From: Nocardioides aurantiacus
GTDB taxonomy: Bacteria; Actinomycetota; Actinomycetes; Propionibacteriales; Nocardioidaceae
Length of the DNA stretch: 64,000 nt
Direction: 5' to 3'
Assembly: GCF_003752505.1 (NCBI RefSeq)
Contig: NZ_RKHO01000001.1
Location: 2,666,001 to 2,730,000 of the forward strand
This document shows positions 1-7,013 of this stretch, piece after piece. The position numbers were made by a program, and so were the translations under genes. The notes beneath the pieces are model-generated. The model was not told the DNA's origin and searched no databases. It was given only the letters and a program-made list of their open reading frames with translations. The first letter of the stretch is position 1. Each line of letters opens with the position of its first letter.

Positions 1-430
1 GCACCAGCCCGAAGTCCCGCTCGGCCGCGACGCGCGCGTCCTCGATCGCCTCGGTGTAGGCCTCGATCGGCACCCCGGCGAGCACCGAGGTGTGGGGCGT
101 GCAGGTGAGCTCGGCGTACCGGACCTGCTGGCCGGTGGCCAGCTCGCGGGCCACCTCGTAGGTCAGCAGCCGGACGTCCTCGGGCGTCCTGACGAGGTCG
201 ACGACGGCGAGGTAGAGCTCGATGAAGTGGGCGAAGTCGCGGAACCGGAAGAACTCGGCCAGCGCGTCGGGGTCGGCGGGCACGACGCCGGGGTGGCGCT
301 GCGCCAGCTCGGCGACGATCCGCGGTGACGCCGACCCGACGTGGTGCACGTGCAGCTCGGCCTTGGGCAGGCCGGCGACGAAGGCGTCGAGCCGACCGGT
401 GGGGAGGTCCTGGGGCATGGCGCTCAGCAT
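1..430 (-). CDS. add: Adenosine deaminase family protein (C-terminus outside window)
   Basis: Metal-dependent purine deaminase of the amidohydrolase superfamily, which converts adenosine or a related purine nucleoside to the inosine form in salvage. The N-terminus reads LPKAELHVHHVGSASP, which matches the family's opening motif (normally LPKAELHLHLEG) with the two zinc-ligand histidines. The ATG at 430-428 precedes this motif; a second ATG four codons on is an alternative. Only the first ~143 residues are present because the gene runs off the left edge, so the catalytic Glu and the distal His/Asp ligands cannot be checked. The HVHHVGSAS variant differs from canonical Add, so it could be an adenosine-deaminase-like paralogue. 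Confidence 0.8.
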   Translation of the reverse strand, partial: MLSAMPQDLPTGRLDAFVAGLPKAELHVHHVGSASPRIVAELAQRHPGVVPADPDALAEFFRFRDFAHFIELYLAVVDLVRTPEDVRLLTYEVARELATGQQVRYAELTCTPHTSVLAGVPIEAYTEAIEDARVAAERDFGLV

Positions 431-444
431 GGCACCGGAGTGCC

Positions 445-1182
445 TCACGAGCCGGCCAGGGTCCGTTCGAGGGAGTCGACCATGTCGCTGATGGAGGAGC
501 CCTCCAGCGGCTCGCCGTCGAGCAGCACCGTGGGGGTCCCGGTGACGCCGGCCTGCTCGGCCTTCGCGTCCGCCGCGTCGACCAGCTGCTGGTCGATCTC
601 GCCCTCGGAGATCCGCCGGAGCAGCGCCTCGTCCTGCACCCCGGAGTCCTTCGCCCACGCGGCGAGCTGGGCGTCGTCGGGCTTGCTGGCGCTCGCCTCG
701 TAGGGCTGCTCGTCGTAGAGCTTGTCGTGGAAGGCGGCCGCCTGCTCCGGGGTGCCGTCGGCGAGCACCAGGCCCCAGGCGTTGAGCGCGCGCTCGGAGT
801 AGTCGTCCTGCAGCAGGTGGAAGGGTCGGTACTCCACCTGCACCGACCCCGTCGCGGCGTCGGCGCGCAGGAAGTCGCGCGAGCCGTTCTCGAACTCGCG
901 GCAGTAGGGACACAGGAAGTCCTCGTAGACCACGACCGTGTGGGCCGCGTCCTCCCGCCCGAGCACGAGGGCGCCCCCCTCCGCCCGCGCGGGCACGGCG
1001 CTCGGCGGCGGCGTCTCCTCGCCCCGACCGCTGAGGACCACCACCCCGGCCACCACGGCCAGCACGGCCACGACGGCGGCCACGCCCAGCAGCAGCCGGC
1101 GTCGTTCGCGGCCGGCGGCCTCGCGGCGCAGCTGCGCGGCCCGGCTGGTGCGGTGGGGCAGGTCGGTCGGGGTGCTGGGCAC
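445..1182 (-). CDS. Membrane-anchored DsbA-like thioredoxin-fold protein
   Basis: Thiol:disulfide oxidoreductase acting outside the membrane. After a basic N-terminus (residues ~1-30) there is one membrane segment (LLLGVAAVVAVLAVVAG) and then a thioredoxin fold whose active site is CPYC within VVYEDFLCPYCREFE. The cis-proline loop is GVTGTPTVLLDG near the C-terminus. I chose the GTG at 1182 because GGAGG lies 5 nt upstream; the open frame continues further but without a good start. Its neighbour is a MauE/DoxX-like protein 19 bp upstream on the same strand, so the pair probably forms an operon for disulfide handling. About 245 residues, normal for the DsbA/DSBA-like family of actinobacteria. 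Confidence 0.88.
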   Translation of the reverse strand: MPSTPTDLPHRTSRAAQLRREAAGRERRRLLLGVAAVVAVLAVVAGVVVLSGRGEETPPPSAVPARAEGGALVLGREDAAHTVVVYEDFLCPYCREFENGSRDFLRADAATGSVQVEYRPFHLLQDDYSERALNAWGLVLADGTPEQAAAFHDKLYDEQPYEASASKPDDAQLAAWAKDSGVQDEALLRRISEGEIDQQLVDAADAKAEQAGVTGTPTVLLDGEPLEGSSISDMVDSLERTLAGS

Positions 1183-1201
1183 GGGTTCCTCCAGGGTCGG
1201 G

Positions 1202-1690
1202 TCAGGCGGGGAAGACGACGTTGTCGAGGGCGAGCCGGGTGCGGCGTACGACGAGGACGAAGGCCGAGGCGAGCAGCAGACCGACGTCGCGGGCGATCTC
1301 CCAGGGGTACTGCGCGAACGCGTCCGGGTCGTAGCCGCCCCCTCCGAAGCAGCCGCAGTCGATCGGGATGCCGCGCAGCCAGACCGACACGATGCCGACC
1401 ACGAACGCAGCGAGCAGCAGCGCGGAGACGACCGCCGCGATCCGGGACAGCAACCCCAGCACGAGCAGCAGCCCGACCCCGATCTCGACGGCCGGGAGCA
1501 CCCGACCGACGGCGTCGGCGACGTCCGGCGGCAGCAGCTGGTAGGCGCGGACGGCGGTGGTGCTCGCCGCGGGATCACCGACCTTGAGCCAGCCGGCGTA
1601 CAGCCAGACATTCCCGACGACGAGGCGAGCCAGGAGTCCGAGCCAGCCACGCACGTCCTCCACCGTAGGTCGCGGCGCTGGACGCAGCAT
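1202..1690 (-). CDS. MauE/DoxX-family membrane protein
   Basis: Integral membrane protein of 162 residues with four predicted helices. The segment RLVVGNVWLYAGWLKVGDP followed later by GIPIDCGCFGGGG is typical of MauE-type DoxX-superfamily proteins, which carry a Cys pair (here CGC) and are thought to pass electrons to periplasmic thiol proteins. It is transcribed together with the adjacent DsbA-like gene, with which it probably works. The ATG at 1690 sits 30 bp from the divergent orn start, so the two promoters share this short gap. Confidence 0.85.
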   Translation of the reverse strand: MLRPAPRPTVEDVRGWLGLLARLVVGNVWLYAGWLKVGDPAASTTAVRAYQLLPPDVADAVGRVLPAVEIGVGLLLVLGLLSRIAAVVSALLLAAFVVGIVSVWLRGIPIDCGCFGGGGYDPDAFAQYPWEIARDVGLLLASAFVLVVRRTRLALDNVVFPA

Positions 1691-1720
1691 GAGACGAGCC
1701 CGTGAGTAGGCTGAGTCGTT

Positions 1721-2341
1721 GTGACCGAACGACTGGTGTGGATCGACTGCGAGATGACCGGGCTCGACCTCGAGCACGACGCCCTGGTCGAGGTGGCGGC
1801 GTTGGTGACCGACTTCGACCTCAACGTCCTCGGCGAGGGCGTCGACGTGGTGATCAAGCCCCCTGCCGCGGCGCTGGAGCAGATGGTCGAGTTCGTCCGC
1901 GACATGCACACCTCCTCGGGGCTGCTCGACGAGCTCGCCGGCGGCGTCTCGCTCGAGGAGGCCCAGGACGCGGTGCTGACCTACATCCGCTCGCAGTGCC
2001 CCGACGGCTCGCGGCCGCCGCTGGCCGGCAACTCGGTGGCCACCGACCGCGCCTTCATCAGCCGGGACATGCCCGAGCTGGAGCAGGCCCTGCACTACCG
2101 GCTGGTCGACGTCTCCTCGATCAAGGAGCTCTCGCGTCGCTGGTTCCCCCGCGCCTACTACAACGCGCCGACCAAGGGCGGCAACCACCGCGCCCTGGCC
2201 GACATCCAGGAGAGCATCGAGGAGCTGCGGTTCTACCGGGAGGCCGTGTTCGTGCCCTCCCCGGGTCCCGACTCCGCCACGGCCAAGCAGATCGCGCGCC
2301 GCCACGGCGGCTCGCTGACCGGCAACGGGGCCGATTCGTAG
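1721..2341 (+). CDS. orn: Oligoribonuclease
   Basis: 3'-5' exoribonuclease that degrades 2-5 nt RNA fragments and linear dinucleotides such as pGpG in the cytoplasm. The DEDDh motifs are visible: [10 protein letters not shown] (Exo I, D and E), [11 protein letters not shown] (Exo II, D) and [17 protein letters not shown] (Exo III, H and D). Length (206 aa) is standard for actinobacterial Orn. Start is the GTG at 1721. It directly precedes tRNA-His, an arrangement often seen in actinobacteria, and marks the host side of the left attachment site. Confidence 0.97.
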   Translation: MTERLVWIDCEMTGLDLEHDALVEVAALVTDFDLNVLGEGVDVVIKPPAAALEQMVEFVRDMHTSSGLLDELAGGVSLEEAQDAVLTYIRSQCPDGSRPPLAGNSVATDRAFISRDMPELEQALHYRLVDVSSIKELSRRWFPRAYYNAPTKGGNHRALADIQESIEELRFYREAVFVPSPGPDSATAKQIARRHGGSLTGNGADS

Positions 2342-2401
2342 CAGCCGGGGAGATTCGTCTAGACTGCCTCTCGGCTTCGGACCCCAGGATCCGACGTCGT
2401 G

Positions 2402-2474
2402 GTGGGTATAGCTCAGCTGGTAGAGCGCCGCCTTGTGGTGGCGGATGTCGCGGGTTCAAGTCCCGTTACTCACC
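2402..2474 (+). tRNA. tRNA-His(GTG)
   Basis: Cloverleaf read by eye: acceptor GTGGGTA pairs with TACTCAC, D-stem GCTC/GAGC, anticodon stem CCGCC/GGCGG with loop TTGTGGT (anticodon GTG), T-arm GCGGG-TTCAAGT-CCCGT. A G at 2401 faces C2474, the extra pair expected of tRNA-His. No CCA is encoded. The prophage is inserted in its 3' end; the core from the T-loop outward is supplied by the phage and restores the gene. Confidence 0.97.
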
Positions 2475-2476
2475 CC
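2455..2476. other. attL core
   Basis: 22-bp core beginning TTCAAGTCCC and ending CTCACCCC, covering the T-loop and 3' acceptor strand of tRNA-His. An identical copy lies at 52958-52979, where the upstream tRNA body is missing; this is the expected result of integrase-mediated insertion. Confidence 0.95.
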
Positions 2477-2478
2477 GC

Positions 2479-2520
2479 AACGCCCCGCAGGTCAGAGCAC
2501 AATCTGACTTGCGGGGCGTT
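2479..2520. terminator. Phage-supplied hairpin behind tRNA-His, built from two copies of the phage motif
   Basis: Arms 2479-2496 and 2503-2520 pair over 18 bp with one G-U and a 6-nt loop. There is no long T run, but the stem is very GC-rich. It contains CCGCAGGTCAG (2485-2495) and its inverted near-copy CTGACTTGCGG (2504-2514), the same motif found at four other prophage control sites. It may end tRNA-His transcription in the lysogen and/or serve as a protein-binding dyad in the attachment arm. Confidence 0.7.
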
Positions 2521-2552
2521 CTCCGTTTCCCCAGATTTACCCTGGACGGTGG

Positions 2553-2584
2553 TAAGGTAGGTGCAACCTACTTGCCGATGGGGG
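2553..2584 (+). promoter_or_regulatory. Promoter/operator of left cassette copy
   Basis: A TGG-TAAGGT extended -10 (2550-2558) overlaps the dyad GTAGGTGCAACCTAC (2557-2571), a perfect 6-bp inverted repeat around GCA. GGGGG (2580-2584) lies 5 nt before the ATG at 2590 and can act as ribosome-binding site. The right-hand copy of the same cassette has a related -10 but a different operator and no leader. Confidence 0.5.
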
Positions 2585-2589
2585 CAACC

Positions 2590-2778
2590 ATGACACCGAC
2601 CAGTGAGCGTAAGCCGCTCGGGTTCCTGTACGACGAACTCGGCGACGACATGGATGCGGCCTACGCGGAGCGCCGCAAGCACAAGCCCGGCACGCCGGAG
2701 TACGTCGCGGCCGACGAGAAGATCGAGTCGGTCTACGCCGCCCTGCGCGTGCTCAACATCGAGGCGAAGGCACTATGA
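2590..2778 (+). CDS. Small phage protein, cassette gene A (left copy)
   Basis: 62 residues, charged, mostly helical; the middle (AYAERRKHKPGTPEYVAADEKIESVY) looks like a helical hairpin. No family recognised. First gene of a four-gene coupled cassette, identical in sequence to the gene at 51576-51764. Start ATG follows a GGGGG at 5 nt. Its stop overlaps the next gene's start (ATGA). Confidence 0.7.
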   Translation: MTPTSERKPLGFLYDELGDDMDAAYAERRKHKPGTPEYVAADEKIESVYAALRVLNIEAKAL

Positions 2779-3143
2779 GTGCCGACCGGTGCTGTCCTGG
2801 CGAGGGTTCGATGGCGCACGTTCGTGGCTGCGTTCGTCATCCGGAAAGCGCGCACTGCGTCTGTGAGCAGGTGCCATGCGCCCACACGTTCGCACTCACT
2901 CCCCCCGCGGGTCAGCGTGAGTGGCGCATCGACGAATGGCTTGCGCTACCCGACACCTGCGCCATTCGCGGCTGTGAGAACGATGAGGCCGACCAGCGAG
3001 GCCCCGTGTTTTTCAACGACGGGTCGATGCACAAGGTCTGCCCTGAGCACTGGGAGCCGATCTTCCGCGTCCTCGGTGAGCAAGCAACCTGGGAGGAAGA
3101 CGCCGGACACATGACCCACCAGATCGGAGCAAACCATGAGTGA
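2775..3143 (+). CDS. Cys-rich phage protein, cassette gene B (left copy)
   Basis: 122 residues with about eight Cys and several His (CCPGEG, HCVCEQVPCAH, CAIRGCEND, HKVCPEHW), so probably a zinc-binding protein. The spacing CxC...C and CxxxxC...C suggests two metal sites. Function unknown. Overlaps gene A by 4 nt and gene C by 8 nt, indicating coupled translation. Identical copy at 51211-51579. Confidence 0.7.
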   Translation: MSADRCCPGEGSMAHVRGCVRHPESAHCVCEQVPCAHTFALTPPAGQREWRIDEWLALPDTCAIRGCENDEADQRGPVFFNDGSMHKVCPEHWEPIFRVLGEQATWEEDAGHMTHQIGANHE

Positions 3144-3390
3144 TCGCACGAACCAGATGAAGACCGAGACCCTGACCGTGATGACCCGCCACAGCCTTCT
3201 GATGTACCCCCACATGCGACTGTCCGACGACGGGCTCGTGGCTTACTCGACCGTTGAAGACGAGAGCGGTGTGCGTCAGCGAACGATCTACCTACACCGG
3301 ACCACGGTCAACGAGATGGGCGGCCCGGTCTGCATCACGGTCACCGTTGAGCCCGGCGACCACCTCAACCCCGCGTCGGTGGCACCGTGA
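3136..3390 (+). CDS. Phage protein, cassette gene C (left copy)
   Basis: 84 residues, predicted beta-rich (alternating pattern from MRLSDDGLVAYSTV to CITVTVEPGD). No known family recognised. ATG at 3136 lies 8 nt inside gene B, with GGAGC upstream. Identical copy at 50964-51218. Confidence 0.7.
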   Translation: MSDRTNQMKTETLTVMTRHSLLMYPHMRLSDDGLVAYSTVEDESGVRQRTIYLHRTTVNEMGGPVCITVTVEPGDHLNPASVAP

Positions 3391-3575
3391 GCCACGGACG
3401 CCACCTCCACTTGAGCGACGACAACCTGACCGCCCGTCGCACCGCCCAAGACGCGGTTGAGGCTGCGCTGGTCCTGGTGCACGACGTCATATACGGGACC
3501 GCGAAGCCGATCGAGACGCTATATCGGGTCGGGGTAGTGCTCGAACACTGCTCGGTCGTCAAAGGGGGGGAGTAA
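3387..3575 (+). CDS. Phage protein, cassette gene D (left copy)
   Basis: 62 residues starting at GTG 3387, overlapping gene C by 4 nt. One long helix is likely (TARRTAQDAVEAALVLVHDV). Stop is TAA here but TGA in the right copy (one of the first differences beyond the exact repeat). No family recognised. Otherwise identical to 50779-50967. Confidence 0.7.
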   Translation: MSHGRHLHLSDDNLTARRTAQDAVEAALVLVHDVIYGTAKPIETLYRVGVVLEHCSVVKGGE

Positions 3576-3746
3576 TGCAGAGCCAGCCGAACAGCGAAGA
3601 CCGGGCTGCCATGCAGCGCCTCAATGACTACCTGAACCAGAACCCGACGCTCACTTGGCGACGGCTACGGGCTAGACAGAGCCGTCCGCTACCTGGCCAC
3701 CGTCTGCGCCGGCCACCCCGACTATGAGGTTGACTGGAGCCCATGA
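3575..3746 (+). pseudogene. Chimeric junction: gene E N-terminus fused out of frame to a DUF6221-like C-terminus
   Basis: The first 28 codons (MQSQPNSEDRAAMQRL...) are homologous to the intact gene at 50477-50779 (73 of 84 bases identical, changes mostly silent). After CACTTGG (3658) homology ends. From there another frame encodes a tail ending RYLATVCAGHPDYEVDWSP whose stop overlaps the integrase ATG; this resembles the C-terminal motif of DUF6221-family actinobacterial proteins (HPDY..W.P). So a DUF6221-like gene upstream of int was apparently truncated when the inverted cassette arrived. The in-frame product would be 50 aa and is probably not functional. Confidence 0.65.
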
Positions 3747-4900
3747 GGCAGGTTCGCGAGTACGTCGCCAAGGACGGCACCAAGACCCACCGTGTCCGCT
3801 ACCGCCTCGACGGCACCGAACACAGCCAGACCTTCCGCAGCAAGAAGGACGCCGATACGTTCGCCAAGATGGTCGACGTCGGAGTCATCGACGCGCTCAG
3901 GTGGCTAGCCGACCGAGGAGCAGGCACACCCGACGGACCCACCTTCGCCCAGTTCTTCGAGACCTACGTCGACCAACTCACCGGCGTCACCATCCGCACC
4001 CGCGACGACTACCGCGCCCAGAAACGCCGCTACCTCACCGAGCTCGACCCACTCCCCCTGCCGCTCATCACCCGCGGGCGTGTGACCAGCATCGTCAACC
4101 GGCTCGAGCGTGAAGGCCGCTCACCGAAGACGATCCGCAACGTCGTGCACATGCTGTCCTCCTGCATGGGTCTCGCGCTCTACGACGGCCACATCGCACG
4201 CAACCCCTGCCACCGGATGCAGCTGCCCAAGGAAGGCGTCAACCGCGACCGGGCACGCTTCCTCACCCACGACGAGTTCGGCGCCCTCTACGACGCCATG
4301 CCCGATCACTACCAGCCACTCGCCGCGTTCATGGTCGGCACCGGACTCCGCTGGTCCGAAGCCACCGCGCTCTACTCCCGCCACGTCGACCTCAAGGCCG
4401 GAACCGTGCGCGTCGAACAGGCATGGAAGAAGGTGCCCGGCGGCTGGGAGATCGGACCACCCAAGTCGGCAAAGTCCTGGCGCACCGTCAACGCCGCCAC
4501 CGGAGCACTCGCCGCAGCACAGCCGCTCCTGCGTCGGCCGCGCGACCACGTATTCACCACGCCCAACGGTCTCGTCGTGCGTCACGCCAACTTCTACAAC
4601 CGCGTCTGGCAGACAGCCTGCGTCGACGCTGGCCTAGGCGACTGGGTAGACGGACCAAACAAGCGCCAGTGGGAAGGCCCGAGCCCCCACGACCTGCGCC
4701 ACACGCACGCGTCGTGGCTCATCAGCGACGGACAATCGCTGGAGTCCGTCCAGGACCAGCTGGGCCACGAATCGATCCTCACGACCCGCAAGGTCTACGG
4801 CCACCTCCTGCCAGCGATCGGCGTGGAGGTGGGCCGTAGTGCCTCGGCGGGGCTTGAGCGCGCCCTAGCGAACCGGGTGCAGCCCCTCGCTCTCGGCTGA
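3743..4900 (+). CDS. int: Prophage tyrosine integrase
   Basis: Catalyses site-specific recombination between attP and the tRNA-His attB. 385 residues: N-terminal arm-binding domain (1-60), core-binding SAM-like domain (~65-165) and catalytic domain (~170-370). Catalytic residues seen: R203 (GTGLRWSEA), K241 or K244, H316-x-x-R319 (HDLRHTHAS), H342 (LGHESILTT) and nucleophile Y352 (KVYGHL). Next to attL as expected. Its start overlaps the stop of an upstream truncated gene (ATGA), suggesting it was once co-translated with it. Confidence 0.96.
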   Translation: MRQVREYVAKDGTKTHRVRYRLDGTEHSQTFRSKKDADTFAKMVDVGVIDALRWLADRGAGTPDGPTFAQFFETYVDQLTGVTIRTRDDYRAQKRRYLTELDPLPLPLITRGRVTSIVNRLEREGRSPKTIRNVVHMLSSCMGLALYDGHIARNPCHRMQLPKEGVNRDRARFLTHDEFGALYDAMPDHYQPLAAFMVGTGLRWSEATALYSRHVDLKAGTVRVEQAWKKVPGGWEIGPPKSAKSWRTVNAATGALAAAQPLLRRPRDHVFTTPNGLVVRHANFYNRVWQTACVDAGLGDWVDGPNKRQWEGPSPHDLRHTHASWLISDGQSLESVQDQLGHESILTTRKVYGHLLPAIGVEVGRSASAGLERALANRVQPLALG

Positions 4901-5140
4901 CCTGGCCGCGTCACGCATCAACAGCGTCCGCATCAGCGTCTGCGTCCGGCACGTGAAGCGCCGGATATGCAGCGTCGCCGCCACGGCTGACGACGCGCAC
5001 GCCGTGAACCCGCACGCCTGAGCCACCGGCTCGTGCCCAACCCACAGCGATACCCATAGGCCGACGATCAACGCGCCGACCACTCCCCACGCGCCCCAAG
5101 TCGCTACTGCCATCGTGCTGTGCTGCTGTCCTTCGTTCAT
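4865..5140 (-). CDS. Membrane protein of immunity block
   Basis: 91 residues with two hydrophobic segments (TWGAWGVVGALIVGLWVSLWV and a shorter one around ACGFTACASSAVAATLHI). ATG at 5140 preceded by GGGG. Its 3' end runs antisense into the end of int. Small membrane proteins beside the repressor in temperate actinophages often act in superinfection exclusion; that role is inferred from position only. Confidence 0.65.
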   Translation of the reverse strand: MNEGQQHSTMAVATWGAWGVVGALIVGLWVSLWVGHEPVAQACGFTACASSAVAATLHIRRFTCRTQTLMRTLLMRDAARSAESEGLHPVR

Positions 5141-5255
5141 CCCCGAGTCTCCACTCTCATCCTTGACTTCCAAAGAGGAGTCAACGACCGAGGTGTGACA
5201 ACCGGCACGAGTTCGGCGTGTCCTGTCCCGGATGGTGAACAGAAGGTGCTAACGC

Positions 5256-5269
5256 CACCCCTCGGGGTG
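5256..5269. terminator. Short hairpin between repressor and membrane gene
   Basis: CACCC-CTCG-GGGTG stem-loop about 35 bp downstream of the repressor stop on the minus strand. No T tract, so a weak terminator at best. Upstream, at 5164-5180, TTGACT and AGTCAA flank AGAGG in a way that recalls the SD hairpins at 11707 and 16998, but no convincing rightward gene follows. Confidence 0.35.
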
Positions 5270-5302
5270 AGGTTGGTGGGCCGCGCGGCAACCGGTGAAC
5301 CA

Positions 5303-5608
5303 TCACGACGCCTCCTCCGCCCGCTGCTCACGAAGCTGCCGCAGATAAAAGCCCACCACGACGTGCTGCCGGTCCTCGCTCAACTCTGAGCGGTACACGG
5401 CAGCCTCGACCGGATCGCCGGCGTAGTCATAGGCGCCCAGCAGGTCGCGCAGTTTCGCGCGGTCGGACTCGCTCGGCATCGTGTGACCGGCGCGCCAGTT
5501 GTAGACCGTCTTCTTGCCTACGTCGATGGCGTCGGCCAGCGCCTCGTTGCTCACGCCATGCGACGCCATAGCCGCTTTCAGGCGCTTGCCGTGGTCTGCC
5601 TTGTCCAT
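5303..5608 (-). CDS. XRE-family phage repressor (candidate immunity repressor)
   Basis: 101 residues with an N-terminal helix-turn-helix: GVSNEALADAIDVGKKTVYNWRAGHTMP (residues ~19-46) is a classic lambda-Cro/C1-type HTH. The remaining ~50 residues are helical and could dimerise. It is transcribed leftward, divergent from a Cro-like gene across a 212-bp region with inverted repeats. No protease-like C-terminal domain is present, so it is not a LexA-type self-cleaving repressor; induction must work differently. Confidence 0.82.
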   Translation of the reverse strand: MDKADHGKRLKAAMASHGVSNEALADAIDVGKKTVYNWRAGHTMPSESDRAKLRDLLGAYDYAGDPVEAAVYRSELSEDRQHVVVGFYLRQLREQRAEEAS

Positions 5609-5820
5609 GCCCCAAGACTGCCGCAGGTTGCCGCTTAGGGCGAGGTTCTGTGCCTTTCAAATGCTGAGACAAGTCTGAAAATCCGGCTTGAAACACAAGA
5701 TTCCGATTCGCAGCAGAACCGCAGGTCAGCGCCACTTTCGGGCAGTTTCAAGGCGATCATTTGCAAGAACTTGCCGCGTTGGCGTTGACCCTGTCGGTAG
5801 TCGGGTGCATCCTTACGTCT
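5609..5820. promoter_or_regulatory. Divergent immunity switch region
   Basis: Holds TTTCAA (5657) facing TTGAAA (5690), a further TTTCAA (5750), the palindrome GCAAG-AA-CTTGC (5763-5774) and one phage motif CCGCAGGTCAG (5719-5729). On the plus strand TTGACC (5785-5790), a 17-bp spacer and CATCCT (5808-5813) place a transcript start at about the ATG at 5821, suggesting a leaderless Cro-like mRNA. Confidence 0.6.
5719..5729 (+). promoter_or_regulatory. Phage motif CCGCAGGTCAG, immunity-region copy
   Basis: One of five exact copies in the prophage (others at 2485, 11611 reversed, 16910 and 52929). Its place between repressor and Cro-like genes makes it a candidate repressor operator. Confidence 0.5.
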
Positions 5821-6042
5821 ATGAGTAAGAGAGTGGTTCTCCACCGGGGCCTGCGGACCATCCGCCAGCTCAAGTCCATGAGTCAGGGCCAGCTCGCAAC
5901 GGCGGCATACATCTCGTCGCCGCAGCTCAACAACATCGAGGCCGGTCGACGGCCCGCCAGCCAGGAGTCCATTCCGCTCCTTGCTGCCGCCCTCGGCGTC
6001 GAGGTCGACGCCATCTCCTACGAAAGCGAGTCCGTCGCATGA
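5821..6042 (+). CDS. Cro-like XRE protein
   Basis: 73 residues. HTH at residues ~18-45 (MSQGQLATAAYISSPQLNNIEAGRRP) of the XRE type. An upstream in-frame ATG at 5761 would add a hydrophobic stretch lying over the promoter, so I chose 5821. First rightward gene of the early operon; overlaps the next start by 4 nt. Role as Cro-type early regulator is inferred from position opposite the repressor. Confidence 0.78.
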   Translation: MSKRVVLHRGLRTIRQLKSMSQGQLATAAYISSPQLNNIEAGRRPASQESIPLLAAALGVEVDAISYESESVA

Positions 6043-6257
6043 CGCTCCCCGAGCTCCACCCCCTGGCCCAAGTGGCGAAGTCGCTCGGCATGTCCGAGCG
6101 GTGGGTCCGCCAGAAGCTGGCCGAGGGTGCCGAGCACACCCGCCTCGGCCACAAGATCCGCTTCACCGACGAGCAGGTCGAGGCGCTGATCTCCTCGCAC
6201 GCCCAGGTGCCGGTCAAGCAGTCGATCACCACCGGTCGCCGGAAGAAGGCGTCGTGA
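6039..6257 (+). CDS. MerR/excisionase-like HTH protein
   Basis: 72 residues. LAQVAKSLGMSERWVRQKLAEG...HKIRFTDEQVEALI fits the winged-helix domain of the DNA-binding excisionase family (HTH_17). Could be the recombination directionality factor (Xis) for the integrase or an early regulator; position two genes after the switch fits both. Confidence 0.7.
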   Translation: MTLPELHPLAQVAKSLGMSERWVRQKLAEGAEHTRLGHKIRFTDEQVEALISSHAQVPVKQSITTGRRKKAS

Positions 6258-6553
6258 CCACCACCCCCCTCGCCCTCAAGACCCACGGCCAGCACCAGGC
6301 CGAGTCCGCAGCCGACCCCCGAGTCATCGCCGCCATCGACGCAGCGATCGCCCGTCACGCGAAGTCGGGCCGGCGCTTCTCGGCGAACACGATCCGCGAC
6401 GAGTTCCCGACGACCTCGAGCCGCGGTCTCGTCGGAGCCAGGGTCGACGCAGCCAGGAAGCGCGGCGAGCTCATCGCCACCGACCAGCGCGTGAGGTCGA
6501 CGCTGCTGTCGACGCGGGGTGCGTGGCTGACCGTCTGGGTCGGTGTGTCGTGA
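6254..6553 (+). CDS. Small phage protein, winged-helix-like
   Basis: 99 residues from GTG 6254 (GTGA overlap with the preceding stop). The segment DPRVIAAIDAAIARHAKSGRRFSANTIRDEFP then GLVGARVDAARKRGELI resembles a small winged-helix, as in phage proteins annotated helix-turn-helix. Function unknown. Confidence 0.65.
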   Translation: MTTTPLALKTHGQHQAESAADPRVIAAIDAAIARHAKSGRRFSANTIRDEFPTTSSRGLVGARVDAARKRGELIATDQRVRSTLLSTRGAWLTVWVGVS

Positions 6554-6705
6554 GCGCCGCCGAGGTCCGGCTGGCCGAGAACCTGTCCCGCCGCATCGAG
6601 CTCATGTGGCAGCGCTTCGACGAGACCGGCGACGTCCGCTGGCTCATCGCCGCCGACAAGTCCGAGGCGGCGTTGCAGCGGCTCAGGCAGCGGGTGGCGT
6701 CGTGA
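6550..6705 (+). CDS. Small helical phage protein
   Basis: 51 residues from GTG 6550, overlapping its neighbour by 4 nt. Single amphipathic helix pattern (EVRLAENLSRRIELMWQRF). No family recognised. Confidence 0.55.
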   Translation: MSAAEVRLAENLSRRIELMWQRFDETGDVRWLIAADKSEAALQRLRQRVAS

Positions 6706-6938
6706 CGACCTCGCTCATTGGCGGCTTCGGTGTCGTCGGCCTGGGTGTCTCCGGTCAACCCGCGCGCCACCGTCCGAGCCCCGAACTGTGCGCCGAGTTT
6801 GACCACCCGGGCGCGACCTACAACCCGTGGCAGGACAAAACGTGGTGCCTGTGTGGCGACGTCATCCGTCAGGGCAACCACGCGACGCACGACGCCTGCT
6901 GCTGCGGTGGTCGGCTCGTCGCCTGCCAGCACCCCTAG
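6702..6938 (+). CDS. Cys-rich small phage protein
   Basis: 78 residues from GTG 6702. C-terminal half has CLCGD...HATHDACCCGG...CQHP, probably a zinc-binding knuckle. No family recognised. Ends the first run of overlapping early genes; a hairpin follows. Confidence 0.6.
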   Translation: MTTSLIGGFGVVGLGVSGQPARHRPSPELCAEFDHPGATYNPWQDKTWCLCGDVIRQGNHATHDACCCGGRLVACQHP

Positions 6939-6950
6939 CCCCACAACAGC

Positions 6951-6992
6951 AGCGAAGCCGGCTGCCACATCCCCGCAGAAACCGGCCTCGCT
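6951..6992. terminator. Hairpin in early operon
   Basis: AGCGAAGCCGG (6951-6961) pairs with CCGGCCTCGCT (6982-6992), one mismatch, 20-nt loop. GAAAGG for the next gene lies just downstream. No U tract, so attenuation or mRNA protection is as likely as termination. Confidence 0.4.
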
Positions 6993-7013
6993 ACCAACGG
7001 AAAGGTACCGCAA

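Larger units (their letters stand above)
2590..3573 (+). repeat. Left copy of 984-bp inverted repeat
   Basis: Matches 50781-51764 in inverted orientation; paired positions sum to 54354 throughout, so there are no indels. Identity is shown by identical translations in several frames of both strands. The repeat starts exactly at the start codon of the first gene and ends at the stop of the fourth; beyond it, homology falls to about 87 percent (3575-3658) and then stops. Confidence 0.95.

Noticed and set aside
325-1587. Long plus-strand open frame over the DsbA and MauE genes
   Set aside because: Composition is Arg/Gly/Ala-rich noise typical of antisense frames in GC-rich genes; real, motif-bearing genes lie on the other strand.
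4110-4637. Additional ORFs inside the integrase gene
   Set aside because: They are shifted frames of a gene with a full set of catalytic residues.
5120-5389. Rightward ORF between int and repressor, with a TTGACT/AGTCAA hairpin over AGAGG
   Set aside because: The product has no protein-like pattern and runs into the repressor gene. The hairpin is noted because it resembles the two SD hairpins, but I do not call a gene.
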